This document shows, piece after piece, positions 11,480 to 23,350 of a stretch of DNA of 64,000 bases. Position 1 is the first letter of the stretch; every line of letters starts with the position of its first letter. A program made the position numbers and the translations under genes. Location: NCBI RefSeq assembly GCF_001640805.2, contig NC_066848.1:14029509-14093508 (forward strand). The letters run 5' to 3'. Under the pieces are notes generated by a model, which saw nothing but the letters and a program-made list of their open reading frames with translations, was not told where the DNA came from and did no database searches. The DNA is from Lates calcarifer. Lineage: Eukaryota > Chordata > Actinopteri > Centropomidae.

Positions 11480-11795
11480 GGACAGAGAGAGATAGCGAGG
11501 GAGAGAGATATAGAGAGAGGAGAGAGAGGGATTCCTGCAGTGGGCATGTGGATGGCAGAGAATCCTTGGCTGGGATGTTGGCATGTCTGCTTTTTCCAAA
11601 AGCTGTCCATGTGTGGGCACTGAGATAAAGCCTTGTTTGTGTGTGTGAGAGTTGTGCAAAATGCATATGTGTGCATTTTTCTATTTTTGTACTATATCTA
11701 TGTCATTTGCATCTTGTACATTCACACATGCACTTTTTATGCACACACAGCTCTTTTGTGTTACACGTAAGAGCTAACTTTGGCTACATTACGAT

Positions 11796-11820
11796 ACACA
11801 CACACACACACACACACACA
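11796..11820. repeat. (CA)n microsatellite
   Basis: Twelve CA units. Confidence 0.95.
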
Positions 11821-13839
11821 AAACTCAAAGATGTCTTTGTTGAAATCTCTATGTGATAATTAGGCACAGTTGTATCACCCTGGACAGTATGTAGTTACAA
11901 TCTGTGGCACTTTTGATGATGTTTAGACAAAAAAAAAAAGGTGCTTGTAGATCATGAAGGATCTGAAGTTAGTTTTGATGCTTTATTATATTCTGTTGGA
12001 GTCTGTTGTGGAACATATTGCTGATACAAATTAAGTTAATATTTTACTGTCTGTAGAAAAAACAACCAAGTAATTTATTCAGCCAAGTCATGATTTATTG
12101 CATTTCTTTTTCTCCTCATTCAGTAATGATTCTTAGAGGCATTTACTTATAATTAAACAACTGTTCGTTTCCAACACATATATAGAAGAACTATTTTCTT
12201 TTGTTTGTCTTTTCTCTGTCTCAATCATATAATTTCTTGCAGAATTGCAGTACTTTTTTTCTTTTATTTGCCTAATGAATCAGTGTCAGCCCTGTTGTTT
12301 TTGTGTCACACACAGTGTTAGTCCACACTGAAATTATTAGAATTTTGTGGACATTATGGAACCATTTTTGTTTTTGATCACACTAAAGTAATAAGAAAAT
12401 TCTTTTTTTTTATTGAAACTGATAAGATTTGAATAAATGATAAAGACAGTTTACAAAAAATATCTCAACCCTTTTGTGTCATCTAGGCTTAACTGTGCCA
12501 CTGAGAAATATTGAATCAACATGTCATAACTTGTGTTGCTCAGATCTCATTCATGTTCCTGTTAACAGTGCTGATAAGTATTCAGAGATGCTATAATTCT
12601 GAAAAAGAAAAGCTGATAGCTGATCTCAGTGGTATGTTAACTGATTTTACTTAGATTCAGAAAATATGAACAAAAAAAACACAAGGTGTTCAGCCTTTTT
12701 ACCACTTCAGCAGAACAATTCTTAGAGGCACGCTTGTTGTCTTTGCCAAGAACTGTGTAAGTCACTTTCTAAGAATGTGATTAGCGTAACACATTCAGCC
12801 ACACGCGCACACACACCCACGCCCTTGTATACTCCAGGATGAATGAGTGAAAGCAGTGTTGTGCTGTCTGACAGTTTTGGTATTAACTGTTTTTTTAAAG
12901 GGGTCAGGTTAATACACTTTCTGCACTGCAGTCCACTAGCTCTATATTTAGTGTTAGTGTGTGTTGTACTCTAGGTGTACTTTTTGTGTGTGGGTTTTTT
13001 GTCGTTGTTGTTGTTCTTAAATGGTTTAGTCTTGTTTTCCCATGTATCAGCGCATGTGTTTTTTTTAAAGTACAGTAGAAGAAGAAAATACTTGTAAACA
13101 AAATTCAAAGAAAATAGGAATCATACTGAAAAGGATTAAAAGAATCACTCAGTCATGTTAATCTGATCAATAACAGAAAAGTTGTTGTTTCAAATCTTGA
13201 CATTGATGAGAGGGTTTAGTACAAAACAATTGATCTGATTTTGACAAAATGGGGGATATTATATCTGTCTTGCATGTTTTTCTTTGGCTCATTTTGGATT
13301 TAAGGACAAAGAGGTGATAACAGACACCACGAGTCATGAAACAGACTAATATATGATACTGTAATTACGCTATATGTCATAAAATTTGAAATAAATAGTT
13401 AGGTAATATGTTTTAATGTCCTAGTGCATAATACATACACTCTTGCATCTTAACCCTTAAATTTCCTCTTGGGAAACTAAGGTGCGGTAGATGATGTCAT
13501 GTGTTTCAATGGTCTCACCCTTGTAGCTTTGACGACATCCTGTACGTTCACATATGTGTATAAGCAGACAAAAATAGCAGCCACACTCTCTTTCACACAC
13601 GCCCGTGTTGTGCCCTTTGACATCCAGTCAGTTACGACTGGAGTTCACTGGGCTGTCCTGGGTGGGAGGGGTCAGCATGAGACAATAGGCCTCTGACAGT
13701 CTCGGGGCACCAGTGGTGACCTTAAAGGGGGACACCACTCAATTTGAGAGTATATAAATGTTAGCCTGACATTATAAAACAGTGTAATAGACTGTAAAAT
13801 ATTGCTCTGAGAAGAAAGAAAATCATCAAGAAAATCATT

Positions 13840-13840
13840 T

Positions 13841-13899
<59 letters not shown>
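13840..13899. repeat. (TA)n microsatellite with TTA interruptions
   Basis: Sixty bases of TA dinucleotides with interruptions at about 13863 and 13894. It is strongly self-complementary. Confidence 0.95.
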
Positions 13900-15839
13900 G
13901 CAAATAAATGGAACCTTATATAATAGGAGAAAAGGGAACATCTTTCATCAGTAATGACACAATATATCTTACCTTCTCTATTTTGCTATGTTTTGTTCTT
14001 GTCTGTGTCTTTAACTATTGCCCTCTAAATAACACATTGTCCTTCCCCTGCCCTCTGTGTGTATGTGTGTGTGTTTTTCAGCTGTTACCTCCACCCAAGC
14101 TCACTTCCTTGTTTTCATTACCACTCACTTGTCCTGTCAACTGATATCTTTGGCAAAACAAACCAAACACGAACCTCTCACCTTTCAAGTCAAATAAACT
14201 TCACACCTCTGTCTAACCGTAGAAAAAATAATAAACTTAACGCATATGTAAGAGCCTGCGGTGCTGCTCTTTTTTTCTTTTGCAACATTTATCATGTATG
14301 TCCTCTGAAACATATTACATTAGTGTATGGGCTGATATGCAGTGAGGAGAAGCTGTGACATGTACCTCTGAATCCTCACTGGGATCAGAGGATTTTGAAC
14401 GAGGAAAGGTCAGAAGCTGCGATTGGAAACTTGCGTCCAGATTGCCACTCCACTGGCCAGTTGGACGGATGTGTGGGATTATGTCAAATCTGCACTGTAT
14501 TGTTGCATTTTAGTCAAATTACTCCACTCTCATCTGTGATAATAGGTGCGGACAAACATGCGCACACACTCCCACACGCACACATAGTGCACTACTCCTT
14601 GCATAATGGATTGAAATTTGTCATTGTGGATATAGAAACAGGTGTTACTTTGTTTAGAATGATTAGAGTGATTTGGGGTGTGTGTGTGTGTGTTGCACAA
14701 ATCTCCATCCCATCCAAAAACTGTCACTGTTACATGAAATCAACATGTTTTAAAAAGGTGAATTATACTGGGATAAAGAAATTAAAACCTCAGTGTGTCA
14801 CTTTTCAGACTATATCTGTATTAAACCCACATTTCTCTTTCTTTCCACTGAAACTCTCAGAAATGTTCTTGTAGCTCTAAGAGTAATTTAATTTTGAAGA
14901 AAAAATACTAGAAACCCACTTCCTAGCCTCTTCCAATTTCCCTCGTTTTTTTTGGGTAGTAGCTCCGTTTTATCTCTATCAAACATAATGGCTTATTTGC
15001 AGGGTGTGAAGCTGCTGATAATTTATTTTTATTTATAAAATACTGATGTACAGCAGAAGAGTGACTGAGACTGACTAAACAAATTTTTTCTCTTGATGTC
15101 CATGGCACTACAGTATCGTAATTGTATCAGACACCAAAGTTATTCTATTATTATGAAGTTTCACTTGACAAGAGAAATACATTCCCATTCAATCCTCTAT
15201 GATTTAGGTATAAACTAGTCAACAGGAATGTTTTCCTCACAATCAGCAACTAATGTTCTAATGTAATGTCCTGTTTTTGTTAGAGTTGAACAACTGAACA
15301 TTAGTACAAAACCTTGATAATGGCATTTATAACTCTCACCTTCAGACTCAGAAGGTATTTTTTCTTAGTCAGCATGTTATTTTAATTCTTTAGACAGTAC
15401 ATCCTGTCCCTCTCTCCCTCAGTTGGTCAAGTTTAAACCCAATTATATATAAATACCAACATTTTTTCAGTGAAACATTTTGGCTTAGTTGTTATTCTGT
15501 TACTAAAATATGCCCTAAATGCCATCAAGAAGCCATTCTCAAGTCCAAGTCCTCATCTATGTGTCAGTCTATGTTTTCCGTCATTCTCTGATTCATTCAA
15601 TCTGCCCCTTCAGGGAAAAAAAAGGCCTATAGACTCATCTTTACATTAACAGTCTCTAAATCACTTTTTGTTCATGACTACTCTTAACCCTGCACACAAA
15701 CATCATCATACATTAGCAACATGATAATTGGATGTATGGTATGTCTGTCATTAAAATACGCTAATGTTGTTGTGCGTGAAACTGTACAAACATACATGCA
15801 CAAATGGTCTAATTCACATAAGGAAAAACATATACGCTT

Positions 15840-16330
15840 TCTCTCTTACACCTAATGGAAATTACAGCACAGTGGCGTTTAATGTACAATGGAACCAGTT
15901 AATTAGATTTTCTTAACATTTTTTTCCTTTCCTTTGTTGTTTTTGTTCTTATGTCTTCATATTAACTGCAGAGCGCACATTCCAGGTATTAATTCCACAA
16001 ATTCAAGGTGCTTTGTGGCGCTTTGAAGTATCTCAGAAAAAGTGTGTGTCTGCACATACATGTGTGTGCTTGTGCATGTGTTTACTGTAGGCGATGGTAT
16101 CTGTGCACGTTGGATTTTCTGATGTTCTGCATTCCTTTCAGCACCTTGACGGCAGGCTGAGGTGGAATCGCACGGAAAACTCAGACGTAAACAAAAAAGG
16201 AAGAGCATCTTACTCATGCAAATTGTTTTTCCCCTCCTCCTGTTGGTGGATTTATTTGTAAACAAAAGAAAATAAATAGCCTGCCGCTTTATCTGGAGCT
16301 GCTATCGTACGAATGCATTTTAACCCGACT
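15840..16330. promoter_or_regulatory. Candidate intronic noncoding regulatory cluster next to exon D
   Basis: Non-repetitive DNA apart from a short GT patch at 16040-16080. Words include CAGTTAATTAGATT (homeodomain) near 15895, ATTAATTCCACAAATTC near 15987, and ATGCAAAT, a perfect POU octamer, at 16216-16223. TGACGGCAGGCTGAGG lies at about 16147. It runs nearly to the exon D acceptor and so may also include splicing signals. Inference from motif content only. Confidence 0.35.
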
Positions 16331-16351
16331 CTCCTTCTCCCCTCCTTTCAG

Positions 16352-16415
16352 TTTGTTTCTCGACCAGTACAGAGCCAGCCTGGTTGATGCTATAAGGAGA
16401 TTACTGCAACCCAAC
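16352..16415 (+). CDS. camkmt: camkmt coding exon D
   Basis: The 64-base exon completes the Cys begun in exon C and reads LFLDQYRASLVDAIRRLLQPN. This is the highly conserved helix following the beta4 motif; vertebrate CAMKMT has LFLDQYRASLVDAI at the same place. The acceptor is a long pyrimidine tract CTCCTTTCAG ending at 16351 and the donor is GTAAGTG from 16416, close to consensus. Phase 2 in and phase 0 out. All 21 whole codons correspond to the human block, without insertion or deletion. Confidence 0.96.
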
Positions 16416-16489
16416 GTAAGTGTGTTTGTATGTGTGTGTATGTGCATATGTGTGTGTTTGCCTCTGTAAATCACCACCCACTCTTCTCA

Positions 16490-16600
16490 ATCATAATTAG
16501 GCCTCGCCCCAAACCCTATACACATTAATAGTCTGACAGGATTAATATCATGTAACACTTTAATGCTTATTATGAGCAACTTGAATGCATCGCTCTGATC
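16490..16600. promoter_or_regulatory. Candidate short regulatory element just after exon D
   Basis: Contains CATAATTAGG (16492-16501), then TGACAG at 16534-16539 overlapping GGATTA at 16539-16544. This is a TALE-type site fused to an OTX/bicoid-type site. A TTAATGCTTATTATGAG stretch follows. It is flanked by GT repeats on the left and a CT-rich patch on the right. Motif-based inference. Confidence 0.35.
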
Positions 16601-17669
16601 TCCATCTCTCTCTCTTTCTCATGCCTTCCCTTAATCATAAATCTGAGGCAACTTCTCCCTTTTGGCCTAGCGATAAGACCCCATGCTGTGACAGCCAAAG
16701 CAAATGGGGGGAAAAAAGCGAAAGGCTGGAAGAGATAGGGTTGAGACTTATATTCATCTTAGAGGAAGAGGGGTGTGTTTTGAGCACAGAGGCCAGAGTG
16801 GGATTGGGAATATCTGTTTATGAAAGAGATGTGGAAATGTTACTGAAGGGAAGGGAGGGGGGGCACAGGAGGGAAGGGATGAGGGCGTAAAGAGAGAGCA
16901 ATGGTAATGATGAAAGTGTAGAAAAAAATGGACTGAGAGAAAATGGAGGAAAGAATCTCAACCTTGGATCTTGTTTGAAATCTTTTATAGAGACGTTCTG
17001 ACGAGGTTTCGCTTCAAGCCCTTAAGGATCAGTTCATTCAAATTACAAAAAACTAAACAAACTCATTAGCAACCTCTGTTTTCAGAAACACTATCTGTGT
17101 TTCTCTGAATAAGCCACAGATCTTGCTGCGAACTGTTTTCACCAGAACTACTCTCTATAGAAGAAATAGTCCCTATGAAAACTGCTGACTGCATGTACAG
17201 TGGATAATCCAGCACAAATGGACGCTGTTTCTGAAAAGACATGTTGCTGTTGTAATTTTTAAATGTCATTTTTAAGTGCTGTCAGCACCTTGAAGGAAAT
17301 CCCATTCACTTCCATTTTATTGGGGTTGAAGCAGAAATCTCAGCGATGGATATCTCAGAATCTGGGAACGGAAAACCAAAGCTTCACTGTACCACACAGC
17401 GTTATTACCTTTGTTTCAGAGAGTGCAGGTAGCTAAAAAAGATTATAGAATAAAAAAAGAATAAAAGATTATATTATTACATACAAATTGTTGCCAGCAA
17501 TAACATACATTTCCTCAGCTGACATTTCAGACTGTGACATGCGCAGTAACACCTACAACCTGAAAATGTGTCTCGGTTGCAGTTGAATGCCGAAGCTGAT
17601 GTGGTCGAATGACAGACACGACATCTGGCTGGTGTTGTACATCTGTGTTAAGTCTCTCTTCATGTCTCT

Positions 17670-17920
17670 CTCTCTTTAATCCAGCGGAGATAATTCAGGG
17701 GCTAATATGATTTGAGTGTCGGCCATCAGACAGTTGCTGCCACAACAAGCTTTGCCAAATATTTAATAATTTGCTAAGCTGATTAAACAATTAACAAAGC
17801 AACAATTAATTCTCCCATCTAATGGCACTAATTTGTTGTTTCTGACAAAGGTAGTCCATCCGGTGGGTTGGATCCCCCTTAATCAGCTGATTAGTGTTGG
17901 GAGGAATTTTGTCTGTTTGT
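17670..17920. promoter_or_regulatory. Candidate intronic noncoding regulatory element with CAGCTG palindrome
   Basis: One of the cleanest candidates in the gene. It has TTTAATCC at 17676-17683 and many ATTA/TAAT cores between 17760 and 17835. At 17881-17892 a perfect 12-base palindrome AATCAGCTGATT has an E-box centre. Its density of A/T core words is high while simple repeats are absent. Not coding. Confidence 0.45.
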
Positions 17921-18573
17921 TTGCTTTTGCTTTTTAAAGAGAGAGGGAGGGTTTTGAGAAAAAAAAAAACAACTGGATATACAGATGAGAAATCATCTGT
18001 CAAAGAGGGTGATCCTGCTGTTTTCCCTGCCTTTGTGTTCACTTAGCTTGTGTTGTGTCAGCGTGCATTTCTTTGTCTGTGTTTGGCGTATGCGTCTGTT
18101 GTGTGTTGTGTGTGTTTGAGCATCCCTCTTTGCTCTATTTAATTAAAACAATAATAACACGATCAACATGAAATAAAACTGAAAGCTGAAGGATTTCAAA
18201 GAAACTTTGAACCTCTTGTTTAATCCTCTTAGTATTTGCAGGACATCTGTGATGCACAGAAACACTCTCTCTTTCTCTCTCTCTACCACACACAGTCACA
18301 AACACTCAAACAAGTCACATACAGGAGTTGACAAATTCACACCACATGTGTGTGTTCACATTTCCATGGTTGATTGGATTAGTAGAGCTTTAATTTTTCA
18401 GTTTATCATCTAATACTGTATGTACCTGGCAAAAATCAAGGAAAGAGAGACTTACCAGCAACTAACTCTAAACTACTCTAAGTATATTTATGTTCCTTGT
18501 AAATATAGTATTTGTTTTTTGCTTTTACTCTTACTTCTACGTTCTGTCTTTGATTACTATCTCTGTTTTTTAG

Positions 18574-18640
18574 CACCGATATACCAAGACAAATTCCTTG
18601 CATGTGTAAACTTACTTGCCAATAAAGTCGATTCTGATTC
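18574..18640 (+). mobile_element. 3' tail of a CR1/L2-type LINE
   Basis: Ends with ACAAATTCCTTGCATGTG, then AACTTACTTGCCAATAAAG and a GATTCTGATTC tail. This pattern is the very common 3' end of fish CR1/L2-like LINEs, which end in short TGATTC-type tandem units. Only the tail is recognised; the upstream body is absent or too diverged. Confidence 0.6.
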
Positions 18641-18769
18641 TAAACGACAAATTTTCTGAAAAATGAGGTGTAAAAATATATGTGACATACCTGATAAATG
18701 CACTGTGCACTACACATCAAATATTCTCCGACTCCTAAAGTACTTACCCTCCTCTTGTTTTCCACCCAG

Positions 18770-18901
18770 GGCATGGCGTTGGTGTTCGCTCCACTGCGAG
18801 GTGAAACTCAGAGACTGTTTTGTCAACTGGCCCAGCAGGCCGGACTCTGCGTCTCTCAACACCAGCAGTATGACGCTCAGGTCTGGGATGTTCATTTAAA
18901 G
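18770..18901 (+). CDS. camkmt: camkmt coding exon E
   Basis: The 132-base exon of exactly 44 codons, phase 0 to 0. It begins GMALVFAPLRGETQRLFCQL, continues AQQAGLCVSQHQQYDAQVWD and ends VHLK. It encodes the beta5 strand (MALVFAPLRG) and the helix with FCQLAQQAGLCV, matching vertebrate CAMKMT in length and pattern (MVFAPRRGNT-type). The acceptor is TTTTCCACCCAG ending at 18769 and the donor is GTAAGA from 18902. The open frame continues past the donor, but the protein similarity stops exactly there, which fixes the junction. Confidence 0.96.
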
Positions 18902-19347
18902 GTAAGAAGCATGTCCAAGAATAGAAAGACACTCAGTCAGCAGGACTCCAAAGTACTGGATGAAAATAAGACATTTGAAGTTGACTCTTAGATGCAGGCA
19001 AATTACTTGTCGAATCCATAAAATAAATTATTGTTTACTTTCTCACCTTAGATTTAGAATGTCACATTTTCATGTTTTGATATAAAACTTGTAAAACTAG
19101 TATAACTACAGTATCAATAAAATAGTACCAGTGTACATGGTCATCGACTGTTTTTAGGTTATGGGTTTCTGCACTGACTAGCAGCTAAACAACACTTTTT
19201 GTGACTCCCTGTTTTAACCAAGGCAGCAGTAGTAACAAAATTTGGTGGAAATTAAAGGACAGATTCTCATTTTTTCAAGTCCACCTTAATACTGTACTCA
19301 CATGGCCTGTAGACAGGCCATGAAGCCTTTTCTTTCAAGGGTGACTA

Positions 19348-19435
19348 CACTGTAAAAAAAAAAAAACAGGGGACAAAATGCATTTGGTTAATTGACACAG
19401 CTGAAGTCTAGTGCTTCAGTTGAATTTTTACAGTG
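19348..19435. mobile_element. Miniature inverted-repeat element (88 bp)
   Basis: Starts CACTGTAAAAA (19348-19358) and ends with its exact reverse complement TTTTTACAGTG (19425-19435). The interior contains a second inverted pair, CTGAAG and CTTCAG, separated by seven bases, so the whole unit can fold back. Small CACTGTAAAAA-ended elements are frequent in fish genomes. No clear target-site duplication is visible at the borders. Confidence 0.6.
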
Positions 19436-22199
19436 GCCAATAACATGTGAGGGTTGTATTAAAACAGACTTGTATTAAAATGGATGAAAACCTGGTTAAC
19501 CCAATTCAATTGCTTTCTAGAAAATGTGCCAAATGTGTTGCTGCTTAATAAAGAAACCAAAAACAATCCAGGTCACGTAATGTGCACTCAGCTTTAATAA
19601 AGACTTGCGGATTAGCCTGTCGTTTGATACTTAGAGACACTTTGTGAGACATGCCGGAGCAAAAACAAGCTGCCTTAACATGGCACTGTGTGAGAGAGGG
19701 AGAGAGAGAGGGGGAAGGAGAGAAAAGGAGAGTGAAAAAGAGAAAAGGAGCGACAGAAAGCACACGAGTAGGCAGTGTTAAAAGAAGTGGTGTCCAGCTG
19801 TTATCTCCATTACACACACAGCTACAGAAGAACAGGACAGCAAGGAGTGGGCTAAATTGGTGTTCACGTGTTCACCTACACTGGTGGGACAATTGGACAG
19901 ACTGGCCATTAAAATGCTTGTTAAAGTGCCTTTAACCTCAGCGAGAAAAATCTCACTCCTCCTTGTCTCTGTACTATTTGTCCTTCACTACATTTAGCAT
20001 GCACAATCACTCACAGATGCTACAAGACCCATAAGTGTCCCTTTCAAATTACATGAGATCACACATTTACAGAGGGGACTGTTCAAATTGGCACAATCCA
20101 CATTTGGCCTCTCTACCCTCTTGCAGGTAGAATTTAATAAGTAAACCCAATGAATTTAAGACAAAATAAAGTTTAATCTTATCATTGAAACTGGGTCTTG
20201 GTCTCAGGTGGAGGGGGAGCAGCACAAGAAAAGCTCAAGTCTAAAACCAAACAATTACCAGGAACTCGAAGAAAGGAGGTTTTAGAGAAAAAAGATACAA
20301 GAGGGCCAGAAAGAAAGAAGAGGCCTGTGTAATATTAAAGTGGATTCTGCCATTGCCTATAAAAGGAATACAACTTGGTTTGTTTGAAAAAGCTCCTGAG
20401 AGAATTGATTAGGCCTCAAGGCCACAGAATACAGTCACTGATTAATACTAATGTTTCAGCTCCTCAACCGGTTGGGGAAATTGCCACTCAGGCCTGTTTT
20501 AGTGATGAGAGTTGCTTGACAACTGAATGACTACAACGTGAACAGTGACATTAATTCAGACTAATATTGATGTGGGTTAAAAAAAATTCACCCTGAAATT
20601 ATGCTGTTTTTTTTTCTTCCTTTTTCCTTGGTATACAAGGACACTGTCAGACCATTCAGCTCACTTCTGAAATACACACTTCCACCTTAGCAAAATACAT
20701 TGTCACACATACAGACAAGCGCACAAACACAGTGGGGTCAGGTGCTGCGTGCGGATATGAGGACATGTTGAAGTGCCCCCCTCACATCTGAAGGTGATTA
20801 AGTCTCCTCTGCTTATCTTCTGATGAACACACTGAACAACCCCTGTGTGGTGTTTGTGTGTGTGTGTGTGTGTATGTGCCTGACTGACCATTCTAGAAAC
20901 ACACAAACACACATACACACACACATACACACCTAAGAAACGAGCTATATCACAATCCCACACAGACCAGACATCACTCAGACAGCATATTGGCTAGACA
21001 TTACACACAAACACACACACCACATGATGATATCACAGCGAAACATACACCACCACCATGACACACACACACACATCCCAATGAGCAGCTGCTGCTCATT
21101 TACACTACAGATTAGCTTTCTTCAGCTATATTTACTTTCAGTGGGTGGACCAGAACACAAGAAAAATGCATATCAGACCCAACAGTGGAACACACACTAT
21201 GAATTTTCTTTCACTGTGGCTTAAAACAATCAAAGACGTCTCCACCAAAAGCATATGTATACATTCTGAGGAAAAACTAGAGCTGGAAAGCCTGTATGTT
21301 GTTTTTTATATAATGAGAATCACAACTGTTACAGTGTCTGTAGTTTGTAAGGAAACACTGTTATGTTAAATTAACTTCTACTGTCACTGTTTTTAATTAG
21401 ATTGTGTTTATTTTTAAAAAAAAAAAGCTGCAAAGACACATTTTATTTGTTGTAGTAAAATTGTCATAAGTGTATTTATTGGATCAGTAATTTTCTGTAA
21501 GAAAATATTGAAAATAATTAAATACACATAAATTTCATTATTTTTTTACTCAGAAACTACTGCTGAATGAACAGATTCTGTTATCTGCTGTAACTTTAAC
21601 AAAGCCAAACTAGGCCACTGCATAGTGGTAATGATATCAGTGTATCAAAATATGGTAAATGTATGCAAAATCACATGTAAATATTTGTTTTCTAAAACTT
21701 TTTAAAAAATTATTAACATGGACAATAGAGCTTTGTAGCTATATGATACTACTGAAATGATAATAATGAATCATCTCCCAATCTTTGTGTTAAGTTTGCA
21801 GTACTGAAAAGCCAAGCATTTCACATAGCCATGCAACAATATCCTGTGATTGGTCAAGTTTTCACGTGTGTCATTTTGGCAGAGTTTATTTCTTTTCATG
21901 CTCCCTTAGCGACTCACAAGCTCCTCCATCTGGCACAGTTGCTGTTAAACAAACGCACCCCCAGTAGCTGTGAGTACACTGGTATTCCTCGCTGTGCCAG
22001 ATTTGACACGCATCAAATTAGATTTTTGTTTTGGAAAATATTGCCAGTCTTAACATTTCCTTTGCATGCGTTTGTTGGAAAAAGAGAAAGCAGGGAGGTT
22101 TTTTTAATAGCAGTTTTTTTTACAGACATCTCTAGACCCCCAGCTACTGCGCAGTTTTTCACATATACACACACTTTCACCCTCTGACACAAACACACT

Positions 22200-22460
22200 C
22201 AAGGGACTGTCGACAGCAGGCAGGCCCGCTGTACAGCGGCAATGTGTCTAAGAACTCTGTGTGTGTGTGTGTTTGTGTGTGTGTGAGTGTAAGGCGTGTG
22301 CTGGGACGGGCAGACAGGGCTAGCGCGTTATCCTCTTATCCCCACTGTTGTGGAATAGAGAGGCAAGCAGCTGGAGGGACTGCAAGCAGCCTGATAATGC
22401 CAGCGCTATTTTCTAACCCGCCATCTTAATCTTGTTACTCAAATGGTTGTGAAGAGAGAG
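22200..22460. promoter_or_regulatory. Candidate intronic noncoding regulatory element
   Basis: A unique segment interrupted by a GT tract at 22258-22285. It has CpG-containing words (GGCTAGCGCGTTATCC), CAGCAGGCAGGCCCGCTGTAC and an A/T-core-rich right half (CTTAATCTTGTTACTC, GAATTTTAATTTC). It is bounded by simple sequence. Low confidence without alignment. Confidence 0.3.
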
Positions 22461-22539
22461 TCATGAATTTTAATTTCTCCCAAACGCACATACACACACA
22501 CACATGCGAGGAAGTGTGTGCGCACATGTGTAGATCCCC

Positions 22540-22920
22540 CGTCTCTCTCACATGCATAAATAGTATCCCCACTGCGTCCATGCATTCACACTCTCTTCCC
22601 TGCCTCCGTCTTTCTGCCTCCCTCCTTCACTCTTTTTCCTTCTCTCTCCTGTCTACCCCCTTCCTCCCTCCTCCCTTTCCTTGACATATCTCCCTTCACC
22701 CTTCTCTACTCTCCCTCCCTCTGCTCCCCCTCTATCTTCCCATTTCCTACATCACGACCCACTTCTCTATTTATTCAAGCCTGTCCTTCTATCCCTTCCT
22801 CTACTCATCTCTCCATCCACCCAGTCCCTCATTCTCTGTTTCCTAATCCTGCTGAGAGAGACCCCAGACATCCGGTTCATCCGTTCCTCCCTTGTCTCAG
22901 AGCTAACCCCCCCCCCTTTT
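22540..22920. repeat. Low-complexity polypyrimidine tract
   Basis: About 380 bases consisting mostly of C and T on the + strand (CCTCC, CTTCC, TCTCTC words). Apparent open frames here read Pro/Ser/Leu-rich and are compositional artefacts. Confidence 0.85.
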
Positions 22921-23129
22921 TTCCACCTTGTTCACTTTCTCGCTGGTCTTCGCAGAGCAGGCAAGAATAAACGAGAAAAGGCAGGAGGCAGAGAAATAGA
23001 GAGGCAAAATGAGAGTGCGAGAGAGGGAGACAGAAGCTGGGGCGAAAGTGGCAATAAAATAAATGACTTGCACCTTGGAAAGGAAAAAAAAGAGAAAAGA
23101 TTGTGGGGGTGGTGGGGTAGGGAGTCGGG

Positions 23130-23350
23130 TTGAGAGCCGATTTAGCCAGCCACCCATGAAGCTGATTAGGCAGCCTGCGATCAGGAGGAACAGCTTTGCT
23201 TGTTAAACTTTTCACCTCTGCGAGCTCTCAGCCCTCACCGCGTTAAGGCCCCCCCGCCTCTCTATCCCTCCATCCCACCATCTATCGCTTCCTTGCTCCT
23301 TCCGCCTGGTAGAATTTGAATGTGAATACTGGCCATGGTCCCCATAGCAG
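23130..23350. promoter_or_regulatory. Candidate intronic noncoding regulatory element
   Basis: Unique sequence between purine-rich and G/C-rich low-complexity DNA. It includes GAAGCTGATTAGGCAGCC, GCTTTGCTTGTTAAAC and ACCGCGTTAAGG words, with a second unique patch at 23300-23355. Inference from composition. Confidence 0.25.

Larger units (their letters stand above)
7956..16351 (+). other. camkmt: camkmt intron between exons C and D (8.4 kb)
   Basis: The largest visible intron. It contains a (CA)n at 7971-7994, an A26 run at 8733-8758, a decayed LINE at about 9340-9725, (GT)n/(CA)n tracts at 11452-11479 and 11796-11820, a long (TA)n at 13840-13899, and a regulatory-looking stretch at 15840-16330. 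The parts 9730-11450, 11830-13840 and 13900-15830 are AT-rich unique DNA where I see no gene. Confidence 0.8.
16416..18769 (+). other. camkmt: camkmt intron between exons D and E
   Basis: Noncoding. It has two regulatory-looking segments (16490-16600 and 17670-17920) and a LINE 3'-tail fragment at 18574-18640, listed separately. 16620-17660 and 17930-18570 show nothing recognisable beyond short simple-sequence patches. Confidence 0.8.

Noticed and set aside
22463..23133. Long Pro/Ser/Leu- and Arg/Glu-rich frames
   Set aside because: They follow the polypyrimidine and polypurine composition, with no homologous domain.
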